The position numbers were made by a program, and so were the translations under genes. The notes beneath the pieces were generated by a model. That model did not search any database, was not told the origin of the DNA, and saw only the letters and a program-made list of their open reading frames with translations. Source: Candidatus Zixiibacteriota bacterium (GTDB lineage: Bacteria > Zixibacteria > MSB-5A5 > GN15 > FEB-12). From it: a stretch of 64,000 bases of DNA. The stretch lies in the NCBI GenBank assembly GCA_017999435.1, contig JAGNLV010000004.1:1-64000 (forward strand), read 5' to 3'. Shown here piece by piece: positions 31,093-39,570 of the stretch; position 1 is the stretch's first letter; each line of letters starts with the position of its first letter.

Positions 31093-33015
31093 CTACTTCT
31101 TCTTGTCGTCGTCAACGACCTCAAAGTCGGCGTCGACCGCACCCTCGCCGCCGGGGGCGCCGCCCGCCGGGGCCTCGCCCGCCGGGGCGCCGCCCGGCGA
31201 TCCCTGGCTCTGCGCCTGGCGGTACATTTCCTCGGCCAGCTTGTGCGACGCCGCAATGAGCTCGTCCTTCGCGCTCGTGATGTCCTGGAGCGACTCGCGC
31301 GGAATCGCCTCGCGCAGTTTCCTGATCGCGCTCTCGACCCGGCTCCGCTCCTCGGCGGAGATCTTGTCCCCCGCCTCCTTGAGGGTCTTCTCGGTCGAGT
31401 AGGCCAGCTGGTCGGCCTCGTTGCGGGCCTTGATCAGCTCCTCGCGCCGTTTGTCGTCGGCCGCAAACCGCTCGGCATCCTTGACCATCCGGTCGATCTC
31501 CTGTTCGGAGAGTCCCGACGAGGCCTCGATTCGGATCGACTGCTCCTTGCCCGTCGCCCGGTCCTTGGCGCTCACGTGGACGATGCCGTTGGCGTCGATG
31601 TCAAACTTTACCTCGATCTGCGGGATTCCGCGCGGGGCCGGCGGGATGCCGACCAGGTCGAATCGGCCGAGCGTGCGGTTGTCCTGCGCCATGGGCCGCT
31701 CGCCCTGCAGGACATGGATCGACACGGCGGTCTGGCTATCCTCGGCGGTCGAGAAGATCTGCGCCTTGCTCGTCGGAATCGTCGTGTTCCGCTCGATCAG
31801 CCGGGTCATGACGCCGCCGAGGGTCTCGATTCCGAGCGAGAGCGGCGTGACGTCGAGCAGGACGATGTCCTTCTCGCTCATCTCGCCGCCGAGAATTCCG
31901 CCCTGGATCGCGGCCCCGAGCGCCACCACTTCGTCGGGGTTGACGCCCTTGTGCGGCTCGCGCCCGAAAAGCTCCTTCACGAGCGCCACGATGCGCGGCA
32001 TGCGCGTCATCCCCCCGACGAGGATCACTTCGTCGATGTCCGAGAACGAGAGCTTGGCGTCCTGCACCGCCCGCCGGCACGGTTCGACCGTCCGCTGCGT
32101 GAGCTGGTCGGTCAACTGCTCAAGCTTCGCCCGCGACAGCGTCAGGTCGAGGTGCTTCGGGCCGTTCTGGTCGGCCGTGATGAACGGCAGGTTGATGTTC
32201 GTCTGCATGGTCGACGAGAGCTCGATCTTCGCCTTCTCGGCCGCCTCTTTCAGCCGCTGGAGAGCCATGCGGTCCTTGCGCAGGTCGATTCCGTTTTGCC
32301 GGCGGAACTCGTCGGCCAGCCAGTCGATCACGGCCTGGTCGAAATCGTCGCCGCCCAGGTGGGTGTCGCCGTTGGTGGCGCGCACCTCGAACACCCCGTC
32401 GCCGATCTCAAGGATCGAGATGTCGAAGGTGCCGCCGCCCAGGTCGTAGACCGCAATCTTCTGGTTCTTGTTCTTCTGGAGCCCGTAGGCGAGCGAGGCC
32501 GCGGTCGGCTCGTTGATGATGCGCAGGACCTCCAGCCCGGCGATCCTGCCCGCATCCTTGGTCGCCTGCCGCTGCGAATCGTTGAAATAGGCCGGCACGG
32601 TGATCACCGCCTGCGTGACCTCGTGGCCGAGGTAGTTCTCCGCCGCCTGCTTGAGCGACCGAAGGATCATCGCCGAGATCTCCGGCGGCGTGTAGCGGCT
32701 GCCGGCTGCCTCCACCTGCACCATGCCTTCGGCGCTGGCGACGATCTTGTACGGCACCAGCTTCTCTTCCGACTGCACCTCGCTGATCCGGCGGCCCATG
32801 AAGCGCTTGATCGACGAGATCGTGTTCTCCGGATTGGTGACCGCCTGGCGTTTCGCCGGCGCGCCCACCAGCCGCTCGCCGTCGCGGGTGAAGGCCACCA
32901 CCGACGGGGTGATGCGAGACCCTTCCTGGTTGGGGATGACTGCCGGCTCGTGGCCCTCGAGGACCGCGACCACCGAATTGGTCGTTCCCAGGTCGATGCC
33001 GATTACTTTGCCCAT
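31093..33015 (-). CDS. dnaK: Chaperone protein DnaK (Hsp70)
   Basis: 640 aa. ATPase domain signatures [37 protein letters not shown] and [20 protein letters not shown] are all present, as is the linker-proximal [19 protein letters not shown]. The substrate-binding domain has the canonical lid, and the C-terminus is a Gly/Ala/Pro-rich tail ending [13 protein letters not shown], close to the usual EEVxDDxK ending. ATG with GGAAGGAG upstream. Part of hrcA-grpE-dnaK-dnaJ. Confidence 0.98.
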   Translation of the reverse strand: MGKVIGIDLGTTNSVVAVLEGHEPAVIPNQEGSRITPSVVAFTRDGERLVGAPAKRQAVTNPENTISSIKRFMGRRISEVQSEEKLVPYKIVASAEGMVQVEAAGSRYTPPEISAMILRSLKQAAENYLGHEVTQAVITVPAYFNDSQRQATKDAGRIAGLEVLRIINEPTAASLAYGLQKNKNQKIAVYDLGGGTFDISILEIGDGVFEVRATNGDTHLGGDDFDQAVIDWLADEFRRQNGIDLRKDRMALQRLKEAAEKAKIELSSTMQTNINLPFITADQNGPKHLDLTLSRAKLEQLTDQLTQRTVEPCRRAVQDAKLSFSDIDEVILVGGMTRMPRIVALVKELFGREPHKGVNPDEVVALGAAIQGGILGGEMSEKDIVLLDVTPLSLGIETLGGVMTRLIERNTTIPTSKAQIFSTAEDSQTAVSIHVLQGERPMAQDNRTLGRFDLVGIPPAPRGIPQIEVKFDIDANGIVHVSAKDRATGKEQSIRIEASSGLSEQEIDRMVKDAERFAADDKRREELIKARNEADQLAYSTEKTLKEAGDKISAEERSRVESAIRKLREAIPRESLQDITSAKDELIAASHKLAEEMYRQAQSQGSPGGAPAGEAPAGGAPGGEGAVDADFEVVDDDKKK

Positions 33016-33046
33016 GCTGCCAAAACTCCTTCCCTCACTATCTCAC

Positions 33047-33679
33047 TCAATTCTCTTTCCCTTCGTCGGGCGCCTCCGGCGCTCCCGTGCTGACGCCCAC
33101 TTTCGCGTACCGCAGCACCCGCTCCCCCCGCCGGTAGCCCCGGCTCACTTCCACCGCGACGGTCCCCGCCGGGTGCTCGGCCGACGGCACCCGCAGGAGC
33201 GCCTCGTGCACGTTGGGGTCGAACGGCCGCCCCACCGCCTCGATCGGTGTGACGTCGTAGCGCGCCAACAGCTCGGTCATCTGACCGTAGATCAGTTCCG
33301 TGCCCTGCCGGTAGGCGTCCATGTTCCCCTCGCCGGCGGCCGCGTCGAGCGCCCGGCGGAAATTGTCCACGATGTCGAGGAGGTCCGACAGGACGCGGTC
33401 GGCGGCCGTCTTCACCAGTTCGTCGTACTGGCGCGCCTGCCGTTTGCGGTAGTTGTCGAAATCGGCCGCCGTCCGCAGCAGGCGGTCCTCCAGCTCGGCG
33501 ATCCGTCGCCGGAGCTGCTCCTCTTCCGGGATCTCCCCTGGCGGCGGGCCCGGTTCGGCGTCGCCGTTTTCTACGCCGGCCGCCGGAGGCGCCTCCCCTG
33601 ATCCGCTGCGCTCGACACTTTCGCACGGCTGCCCTCCCGGCGCCACCGGGTCTTCCGGCTCGATATCCTTCTTACGCAT
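33047..33679 (-). CDS. grpE: Nucleotide exchange factor GrpE
   Basis: 210 aa. Acidic, Pro/Gly-rich N-terminus, then the long coiled coil (IAELEDRLLRTAADFDNYRK) and the beta domain FDPNVHEALLRVPSAEHPAG with VSRGYRRGERVLRYAKVGV, the GrpE signature. It releases ADP from DnaK and usually acts as a thermosensor. Its start overlaps the hrcA stop by 8 nt; dnaK follows after 31 nt. The N-terminal tail (about 65 residues) is longer than in E. coli. Confidence 0.95.
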   Translation of the reverse strand: MRKKDIEPEDPVAPGGQPCESVERSGSGEAPPAAGVENGDAEPGPPPGEIPEEEQLRRRIAELEDRLLRTAADFDNYRKRQARQYDELVKTAADRVLSDLLDIVDNFRRALDAAAGEGNMDAYRQGTELIYGQMTELLARYDVTPIEAVGRPFDPNVHEALLRVPSAEHPAGTVAVEVSRGYRRGERVLRYAKVGVSTGAPEAPDEGKEN

Positions 33680-34730
33680 CCTTCGATTCTCCCTCTTTGC
33701 TGCTCATGCCCGAGAGCACCTCGGTGATCGCGCGCGCCGTGTAGTCGACGATCGACACCAGCTTCCCGTACTCCATGCGCGTCGGCCCGATTATGCCGAT
33801 GGTCCCGGCAATACTCCCGACTTTGTATGACGACGTCACCAGGGAGCAGTTCAGAATCTCATCAAACTTGTTCTCCCGCCCGATGGTGATGAACAGCCCT
33901 TCTTCGTAGGCGCTGCTGAGAAACTCCTTGAGCGTACGGTTGTCCTCGAGCAGGCGGACAATGCGCGTGATGCGGTCGATCTCGGAGAATTCGGGCTGGC
34001 TGAGCAGCCGCTCGACTCCGGCGAGGTGGATCGCCCCCGCCGGATCATCCGCCCAGATGCGGTCCCGCGAATCGATGATGAGCTTGACCAGGCGCCCCGA
34101 CCCGGTGTGGTCGGCCAGCCGCTTGCTGATCGTGGTGCGAATCTCCCCCAGCGACAGCCCGGCGAGCCGCTCGTTGAGCACCTGCTCCACCTCGCGGAGC
34201 GAGGCTTCGTCGATGCTCGTTTCGACCTCGACAATCACGCTGCGGGCCAGCCCCGATTCGACCACCACGACCGCCATGATCCGACCCTGCGACAGCGAAA
34301 TCAACTCGATCCGGCGCAACACCCCCCGGTCAAAGCGCGGCGCGATCGACACTCCGAGCTGATTGGTGATATCGCTCAGCACCCGGCAGGTCTGCCCCAG
34401 GATATCATCCAACCCCCGTCCGTGGCTCACGATCACATCCTTGATCCGCTCCTTCTCCGACTCCGTGAGATCCTCCGGCTTCAGGAGGTAGTCCACGTAC
34501 ACCCGGTACCCCAGGTCGGTGGGGATTCGCCCGGCCGAGGTGTGCGGCTGACGCACCAGCCCCAGCTCCTCAAGATCCTGAAGCGTGTTGCGGATCGTCG
34601 CCGAAGACACTCCCATCCGGAACTTGTGGGCGATCACCCGCGACCCGACCGGATCTGCCGAACGGATGTAGTGCTCGATCAGATTCGACAGAACCTGCTT
34701 TTCGCGCTCTGTTAAATTCTCAAATGCCAT
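33672..34730 (-). CDS. hrcA: Heat-inducible transcription repressor HrcA
   Basis: 352 aa. The N-terminal winged helix TEREKQVLSNLIEHYIRSAD / VGSRVIAHKFRMGVSSATIR and LEELGLVRQPHTSAGRIPTD are the HrcA signature; the C-terminal GAF-like domain ends with GTIGIIGPTRMEYGKLVSIV. It represses heat-shock operons by binding CIRCE, with GroEL as co-factor. First gene of the operon, so autoregulated if the degenerate CIRCE-like site upstream works. No good Shine-Dalgarno precedes the ATG. Confidence 0.96.
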   Translation of the reverse strand: MAFENLTEREKQVLSNLIEHYIRSADPVGSRVIAHKFRMGVSSATIRNTLQDLEELGLVRQPHTSAGRIPTDLGYRVYVDYLLKPEDLTESEKERIKDVIVSHGRGLDDILGQTCRVLSDITNQLGVSIAPRFDRGVLRRIELISLSQGRIMAVVVVESGLARSVIVEVETSIDEASLREVEQVLNERLAGLSLGEIRTTISKRLADHTGSGRLVKLIIDSRDRIWADDPAGAIHLAGVERLLSQPEFSEIDRITRIVRLLEDNRTLKEFLSSAYEEGLFITIGRENKFDEILNCSLVTSSYKVGSIAGTIGIIGPTRMEYGKLVSIVDYTARAITEVLSGMSSKEGESKDA

Positions 34731-34760
34731 AACAGCTTAGTGTTTACCCACCGGGGGCTC

Positions 34761-34775
34761 CTGCCATTTTGGCAG
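34761..34775. promoter_or_regulatory. 15-bp inverted repeat in the hrcA leader
   Basis: CTGCCA-TTT-TGGCAG, a perfect 6-bp inverted repeat with a 3-nt centre, about 30 nt before the hrcA ATG. It overlaps one arm of the CIRCE-like site. It could be a separate operator or a small leader hairpin. Confidence 0.4.
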
Positions 34776-34795
34776 CATACCTGTCAGACCGCTAA
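34769..34795 (-). promoter_or_regulatory. Degenerate CIRCE-like element
   Basis: On the minus strand TTAGCGGTC, 9-nt spacer, TGCTGCCAA. Compared with CIRCE (TTAGCACTC-N9-GAGTGCTAA) the first arm matches 7 of 9 and the second 5 of 9, with the correct 9-nt spacing. It lies directly at the predicted transcription start of hrcA, where CIRCE normally sits. Confidence 0.4.
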
Positions 34796-34797
34796 CA

Positions 34798-34825
34798 AAT
34801 GTATACGATTTATAACGCAAGTCAA
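34798..34825 (-). promoter_or_regulatory. Promoter of hrcA-grpE-dnaK-dnaJ
   Basis: On the minus strand TTGACT (34825-34820), 16-nt spacer, TACATT (34803-34798). Start of transcription is predicted near 34791, inside the CIRCE-like element. Confidence 0.55.
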
Positions 34826-34884
34826 GCCCAAATGATTCCGGCGATCACAACTTCTCACGTTCAACTCGCCCCGAACCGGCCCCC

Positions 34885-34914
34885 AAAAAAGAAAGCCGGG
34901 CTGTTCGTCCGGCT
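34885..34914 (-). terminator. Rho-independent terminator after the Lys-rich secreted protein
   Basis: On the minus strand AGCCGG/CCGGCT form a 6-bp stem (34914-34909 with 34899-34894) around a 9-nt loop, followed by TTCTTTTTT. It lies about 35 nt after the stop codon at 34949 and separates that gene from the hrcA control region. Confidence 0.75.
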
Positions 34915-34948
34915 CCATCTTCGGTCCCCTCACTTCACTGCCCGATTA

Positions 34949-35353
34949 CTACTTCCCGTCCTTCTTGTCCGTGGCCTTCTTCGGCTCGACCTTCTTGACT
35001 GAGTCCGCCTTCTTCGAACCGTCCGCTTTCTTGCTCTCCGCTTGTTTGGCCGAGACCGACTGCGCCTTCGCTCTGGCGGCCTGCGATTCCGCCACCGCCT
35101 TGTTCTTCAGGTTCTCCCGGCGGTCATCGATCCCATTTCCATTTTCATCGACGAAGGTGTCGAACTGCTTGGTCGCCGGCTTCTTCGCCGCCGCCGGATC
35201 TTTTTTGACGGGAGCGTCCTTCTTCACCGCACCGGCCTTCGTCTCGGTCTTGGCCTTGTCGTCCTTGCTCTTCTTCTCGACCGCCCCGGCGTTTCCGCCG
35301 AGCGAGAAGAGGAGACCGGCGCACACCAGGGAAATGAATATCCGCTTGATCAT
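34949..35353 (-). CDS. Secreted Lys/Ala-rich protein with a calcium-loop-like motif
   Basis: 134 aa. Signal peptide MIKRIFISLVCAGLLFSLGG with a likely cleavage after NAGA. The mature protein is low-complexity and strongly basic (repeated KK, KKD, KKA), interrupted by one ordered segment FVDENGNGIDDRREN. That segment fits the DxNxNGxxDD calcium-loop pattern of dockerin or thrombospondin type 3 repeats. No enzyme motif. Function unknown; a periplasmic or surface polycation is possible. Confidence 0.75.
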   Translation of the reverse strand: MIKRIFISLVCAGLLFSLGGNAGAVEKKSKDDKAKTETKAGAVKKDAPVKKDPAAAKKPATKQFDTFVDENGNGIDDRRENLKNKAVAESQAARAKAQSVSAKQAESKKADGSKKADSVKKVEPKKATDKKDGK

Positions 35354-35372
35354 TTTCTCAACTCCCTCCGGT

Positions 35373-35402
35373 CGACTCCCCGGGGTAGAAGCCCCGGGGA
35401 GT
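35373..35402. repeat. Perfect 12-bp inverted repeat between two genes
   Basis: GACTCCCCGGGG, 6-nt loop TAGAAG, CCCCGGGGAGTC. On the minus strand it lies between the stop of the DUF4384/PEGA gene (35420) and the Shine-Dalgarno of the next gene. No T-tract follows on either strand, so it is not a classic intrinsic terminator. Confidence 0.7.
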
Positions 35403-35419
35403 CTCCGTCAGTCTGCCTT

Positions 35420-37024
35420 TTACCGGCCGCCTTTTCCTTTGCCTCCGCCGCCCCCGCTCTTCACTGTCCCGCTGCCGCCCGAACTCTTTCCGGAGGGACT
35501 TGATCCGCCCGAAGGTTTGCTCGGCGGGGCGACGGTTGCGCCCTTCCCCTTGGAGGAGCCGCCGTCGGACGGCTTGTACGAGGGTCGCGACCCGCTCGAT
35601 CCTTTGGATCGGCCCTGGTTCACTTCGACCTCGCGCCGCTGCGCATTTTCCTTAAAGCCGGAGCGGCCCGCATCCGAACCGGACTTCCGCTGGTAGTATT
35701 CGGAGCTGGTGCGCTCGCGTTCCTGCGTGACGGCTCCGCCCTGATTCTTGCTCTCCGTCTGCCCGTCCTTGCCGACTACCACGTCCCGCTTGCCTGAGGC
35801 ATACCCGCTCCCGGGCCCCTGGTAGCCGTCCGACGGCTTGGTGCTGCGCCCCTCGGAGCCGGCGGTGAACTTCTTGGAAGACCGGCTGTAGGACGACTCC
35901 GCCCAATCCGGGACGAGCCCGGCCGTTTCGAACCCGCGGTCGGTCTTGACCAAATTGGTCGCCCCCCGCACGTGCGTCTTCGGACCGATCGCCACCTTCT
36001 CCACTGTGCGTTCGCCCGACGGCCGCTGCACGGCCACCTCTTCTGTACGCACACCCTTGGCGCTCGCGATCTGCTTGGTCCGCGCGACATAATCCGGGTA
36101 ACCGTTCTTCACCGGGTCACGGTAGCCGGCCACCACCACTTCGCGGTACTTCGACTTCACGTGGGGCGCCGGGCGGATATGGTGATGGTCGAGCACCAGC
36201 GTGTGGTAGCGCGACACATGGATATCCGACTCCCAGCAGTACCCCCAGTGGTCGATGACGGTGATCGTGTGCCATCCGACGTACACCCGCGGCAGGTACA
36301 GCGGCGTGCAGCCCCAGTAAATGCCGTTGATGTACACGGTCGCGCCGAACGGGTAGTCGATATAGACGTTGCCCGCCAGCGTCCACGGATGGTACACGGG
36401 GTAGTAAACCGGCTGGAAATAGTACTCCTCCCACTCGTTGACGTGAATGGCCGTGCGGTCGTAGGCGAAGCGCTGCCCGCCGTAGCCCACGAAATACCGG
36501 TCATTCAGATAATCCATGTACGCCATGCGGTCGTCCCCTTCCGCCATGATGCCCGACACCGGGTACCAGTCGGGGATAGGGAACGGCTCGCGCGACGCGA
36601 CAATCTGGATATTCTCGACTCCCTCGGGACCCGAGACCACGAGGTCATAGTCGGCCTGGGACGCGGGCAGCCGGTGTGTCACCCCCCCTTGGACGAAGTT
36701 GTCCTCGTTCGGCCCGGCCGGGAACAGGAGGTTCACCCGTCCCCGCGAGTCGATGCTGTAGATCGCCACAAAGGCGTCCCGGTTGGCCCGGAAATTCAGC
36801 ACGATCCGATCCCCCTCATAGTACTCGCCGTCGTGATGGTTCGGCCAGATCTCGACCCCGAGGTAGCGGTCGATCTGCGCCTGGTCCCCGTACTCATACC
36901 CATAGTCGTAGGTATCGTCGCGGTCGACGCGTACGATGCTCTGCTGCTGCGACAGCGCTGCCGGCGCCGCCAGGGCCAGCGCCGCGAGCGCCATCACTGT
37001 CAGTCTGGTCACCTGCCGCAACAT
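35420..37024 (-). CDS. Secreted DUF4384 and PEGA-like protein with low-complexity tail
   Basis: 534 aa. Signal peptide (LTVMALAALALAAPAALSQQ). Residues about 50-145 fit a DUF4384 domain (LGVEIWPNHHDGEYYEGD, VLNFRANRDAFVAIYSID, VNLLFPAG). Residues about 205-265 fit a PEGA-like beta domain (GNVYIDYPFGATVYINGIYW ... WHTITVIDHWGY). From about 380 on the sequence is Ser/Gly/Lys-rich and disordered, ending in a Gly-Lys repeat. Probably surface- or periplasm-associated; tyrosine-rich loops suggest a glycan- or protein-binding face. No enzymatic motif seen. Confidence 0.8.
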   Translation of the reverse strand: MLRQVTRLTVMALAALALAAPAALSQQQSIVRVDRDDTYDYGYEYGDQAQIDRYLGVEIWPNHHDGEYYEGDRIVLNFRANRDAFVAIYSIDSRGRVNLLFPAGPNEDNFVQGGVTHRLPASQADYDLVVSGPEGVENIQIVASREPFPIPDWYPVSGIMAEGDDRMAYMDYLNDRYFVGYGGQRFAYDRTAIHVNEWEEYYFQPVYYPVYHPWTLAGNVYIDYPFGATVYINGIYWGCTPLYLPRVYVGWHTITVIDHWGYCWESDIHVSRYHTLVLDHHHIRPAPHVKSKYREVVVAGYRDPVKNGYPDYVARTKQIASAKGVRTEEVAVQRPSGERTVEKVAIGPKTHVRGATNLVKTDRGFETAGLVPDWAESSYSRSSKKFTAGSEGRSTKPSDGYQGPGSGYASGKRDVVVGKDGQTESKNQGGAVTQERERTSSEYYQRKSGSDAGRSGFKENAQRREVEVNQGRSKGSSGSRPSYKPSDGGSSKGKGATVAPPSKPSGGSSPSGKSSGGSGTVKSGGGGGKGKGGR

Positions 37025-37065
37025 CGTCTATCACCTCTTTCCGATTCGTGTTCTCACTCAGTCTA

Positions 37066-37923
37066 TTACATGGCGGGACGTCCCGCCGTCATCTCCGTCG
37101 CTCCGCCGTGGGGCGCAATCAACTCCGGGTTGTTCACCTGCGGCTGCCATGCCCACTGGAACATCACCGTCCCCGTGACCCCATCCACGCTGATCACCCG
37201 CAGCTTGGCGAAATGCTCGTCATCCGTCCAGATGATGTAGGTGTGTCCAATGATGATCTCCGCCCAGCCGAGGTTCGACCAGCCGTCGGTCGGCGCCCAG
37301 CCGATCACATCCCAACTCCCCGTGAACCCCATGTCCTGAATGTCCGTGTAGCGCGTGCCGAGGGTGTCGCCCGCATTCAGATAGAGGATACCGTCAAAAG
37401 AGTCAATCCAGACGTCGGCCGAGGGGCTTCCGGCCGACACCACGTTCTTGCCGTTGAAGTCAAAACCGGCGTTGTTTACATCGAGCGCGTAGTCCCGCAG
37501 CGTCACCACGCCCTCCGGCCGGGGCGTGTCAAAAACCGGCTCGGCCGACAAATCCGAAACCCGGCCCGCGTGGTCCACGGTCGCCAGCGCATACCAGTAC
37601 GTTTTCCCGTTGTCCACCGAGTTGTCCCGCGTCGAGTCCCAGACCAGGTTCAGTTCCGGGTTATCCACGGCCGGCACGCGAAACTGCAGCGTGTACTCTT
37701 CGGGCGGTTCGTCCATCGGCGCCTCAGCCCGGTAGACGAGGAACTCCTTGATATCCCGATCGTAGGGATACATCCACCAGAGATCAACCCATCCGTCGCC
37801 GGTAATGGAGAACACTCCCTGCGGGGGCTGCGGAATCGGATCGTACACCGGATCGTCATCCTCGCAGCCGGCCAGGGCCATCAGTACCAGAATCAGACCG
37901 CCGAATGTCAACGCCTTCTTCAT
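37066..37923 (-). CDS. Lipoprotein of unknown function
   Basis: 285 aa from the ATG at 37923, chosen because GGAG lies 8 nt upstream and a lipoprotein signal follows directly (GGLILVLMALAGC, lipobox LAGC at about residue 20, then EDDDP). The mature part begins with a fibronectin type III-like segment (FSITGDGWVDLWWMYPYDRD, YWYALATVDHAGRVSDLSAE) and continues as a beta-rich domain. A longer upstream frame is GC-driven and unmatched. It may form an operon with the DUF4384/PEGA gene. Function unknown. Confidence 0.78.
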   Translation of the reverse strand: MKKALTFGGLILVLMALAGCEDDDPVYDPIPQPPQGVFSITGDGWVDLWWMYPYDRDIKEFLVYRAEAPMDEPPEEYTLQFRVPAVDNPELNLVWDSTRDNSVDNGKTYWYALATVDHAGRVSDLSAEPVFDTPRPEGVVTLRDYALDVNNAGFDFNGKNVVSAGSPSADVWIDSFDGILYLNAGDTLGTRYTDIQDMGFTGSWDVIGWAPTDGWSNLGWAEIIIGHTYIIWTDDEHFAKLRVISVDGVTGTVMFQWAWQPQVNNPELIAPHGGATEMTAGRPAM

Positions 37924-38144
37924 ATCCCAAACTCCTGCCATACTGGTTTTCGTTACCTTCACACGACTATTCATCAAAAGCCGTGCCAATCGGTGCATCT
38001 CATTGCTAATCAATTTCTTATACACATAACAGGGAATCCGGAGCGGTCCGCGATGCACAAAAATTGTGCGGTCGCGCGCCGGGAAGCACAGAAATTGTCG
38101 GGGAGTCGCTGCAGCCGGGAAGCGGTAGATTTGACGGTTGGCGC

Positions 38145-39494
38145 CTAGCCCTGCGTGAGCCCGTATTCCTTTATTTTCGCCCGCAGCGTATTCCGGTGGA
38201 TTCCCAGGAGTTCCGCGCACAGGGTGATATTCCACGCGCGCGTCTCCAGGCACCGCTGGATGTGGCGCCGCTCCACCTCCGACAGCGGCAGCACTTCTTC
38301 CGAGGCCTCGGCCGCGGGCGCCTTTTCCAGCCCCGAGAGGTCCTCCGGCGAGATGCGGTCGCGGTCGCAGACAACCACGGCCCGCTCCAGCACGTTCTGC
38401 AGCTCGCGGACATTCCCGGGCCACGCGTACGAGGTGAGCAGGCGCGCCGCCTCCGGCTCGATCCCCTTCACGTCCCGCCCGATCTTCTGCGCAAACCGCC
38501 GCACGAAGGTGTCGGCGAGTAGAAGGATATCTCCCGGCCGCTCGCGGAGCGGCGGCACGTGAATGGTGATCACGTTGAGCCGATAGTACAAATCCTCGCG
38601 AAACGTCCCGGCGGCCACCGTGGCGGCGAGGTCGCGGTTGGTGGCCGCCACGATGCGGATATCCAGCGGAATTTCTTTCACCGACCCGAGCCGCTGGATC
38701 ACCTTGGCCTCCAGCACCCGGAGCAGTTTCACCTGCATCGACAGCGGCATCTCCCCGATTTCGTCGAGGAAGAGGGTTCCGCCGTCGGCCAGCTCGAACC
38801 GTCCCTGCTTTGCCCGGTCGGCGCCGGTGAACGCTCCCTTCTCGTACCCGAAGAGCTCCGATTCCAGCAGCGTCTCCGGGAAGGCGGCGCAGTTGATCGC
38901 CACGAGCCGCTGCTCGGCCCGCCCCGAGAGGGCGTGGATCGCCTGGGCCACCAGCTCCTTGCCGGTTCCCGAAGCCCCCGTGATGAGCACGGTGGCGTCT
39001 TTCGGCGCCACCAGCGAGATCATGCGCCGGACCTGCTGCATGGCCGGCGATTCCCCGATAATCTCGGTCCGGGGAAACACCTCCGCCAGCCGCTGCGCCA
39101 TGGCCTGGCGGTCGACCACCAGGCGGTTCTGCGCCTCCGCCTTCTGCAGCTTGATCAGCAGTTCATCGAGATCCTCGACCGGTTTGGTGAGGTAGTCGAA
39201 GGCCCCGGCCTTCATCGCCGCCACCGCCGTCTCTACCGACCCGAACGCCGTCAGCATGATCACCTGGAGAAACGGGTTGATCTCGCGCAACCTGCCCAGC
39301 AGCGTGATCCCGTCCATGCCCGGCATCTTCATGTCCACCAGGGCCACCGGCGCGAACACCTCGTGGTACGCATCGAGCGCCTGCGCGCCGTTCTCGCAGG
39401 GATAGACGGCGAACCCGTGCTTGGCCAGATATCCACAGAGCAGGTCGCGCTGCACCGCCTCGTCGTCGACAATGAGGAGTTTTGTGTCCGCCAT
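38145..39494 (-). CDS. NtrC-family sigma-54-dependent response regulator
   Basis: 449 aa. Receiver (residues 1-120) with IVDDE, phospho-acceptor Asp54 in LVDMKMPGMDG, and Lys in LTKP. AAA+ domain (about 145-375) with Walker A TGASGTGKE, the sigma-54 contact loop GAFTGAD, Walker B GGTLFLDEIGEM and the R-finger region. C-terminal Fis-type helix-turn-helix (NITLCAELLGIHRNTLRAKI). It should activate sigma-54 promoters on phosphorylation. No partner kinase is adjacent; the PilS/NtrB-like kinase at 25.6-27.4 kb is a candidate. Confidence 0.95.
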   Translation of the reverse strand: MADTKLLIVDDEAVQRDLLCGYLAKHGFAVYPCENGAQALDAYHEVFAPVALVDMKMPGMDGITLLGRLREINPFLQVIMLTAFGSVETAVAAMKAGAFDYLTKPVEDLDELLIKLQKAEAQNRLVVDRQAMAQRLAEVFPRTEIIGESPAMQQVRRMISLVAPKDATVLITGASGTGKELVAQAIHALSGRAEQRLVAINCAAFPETLLESELFGYEKGAFTGADRAKQGRFELADGGTLFLDEIGEMPLSMQVKLLRVLEAKVIQRLGSVKEIPLDIRIVAATNRDLAATVAAGTFREDLYYRLNVITIHVPPLRERPGDILLLADTFVRRFAQKIGRDVKGIEPEAARLLTSYAWPGNVRELQNVLERAVVVCDRDRISPEDLSGLEKAPAAEASEEVLPLSEVERRHIQRCLETRAWNITLCAELLGIHRNTLRAKIKEYGLTQG

Positions 39495-39523
39495 GTTTGC
39501 CCCGGGCCTCCCGCGGCCGGAAT

Positions 39524-39551
39524 AAAAAAGCCCGCCGGTGACCGACGGGCT
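39524..39551 (-). terminator. Rho-independent terminator after the beta-barrel gene
   Basis: On the minus strand AGCCCGTCGG-TCA-CCGGCGGGCT forms a stem with one mismatch and is followed by TTTTTT (39529-39524). It lies about 20 nt after the stop codon at 39571 and before the NtrC-type gene. Confidence 0.85.
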
Positions 39552-39570
39552 TGTCGTGCTTAAGTTCGCA

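Noticed and set aside
31243-33093. 616-codon plus-strand frame antisense to dnaK
   Set aside because: A well-known artefact: dnaK codon usage often leaves its antisense strand open.
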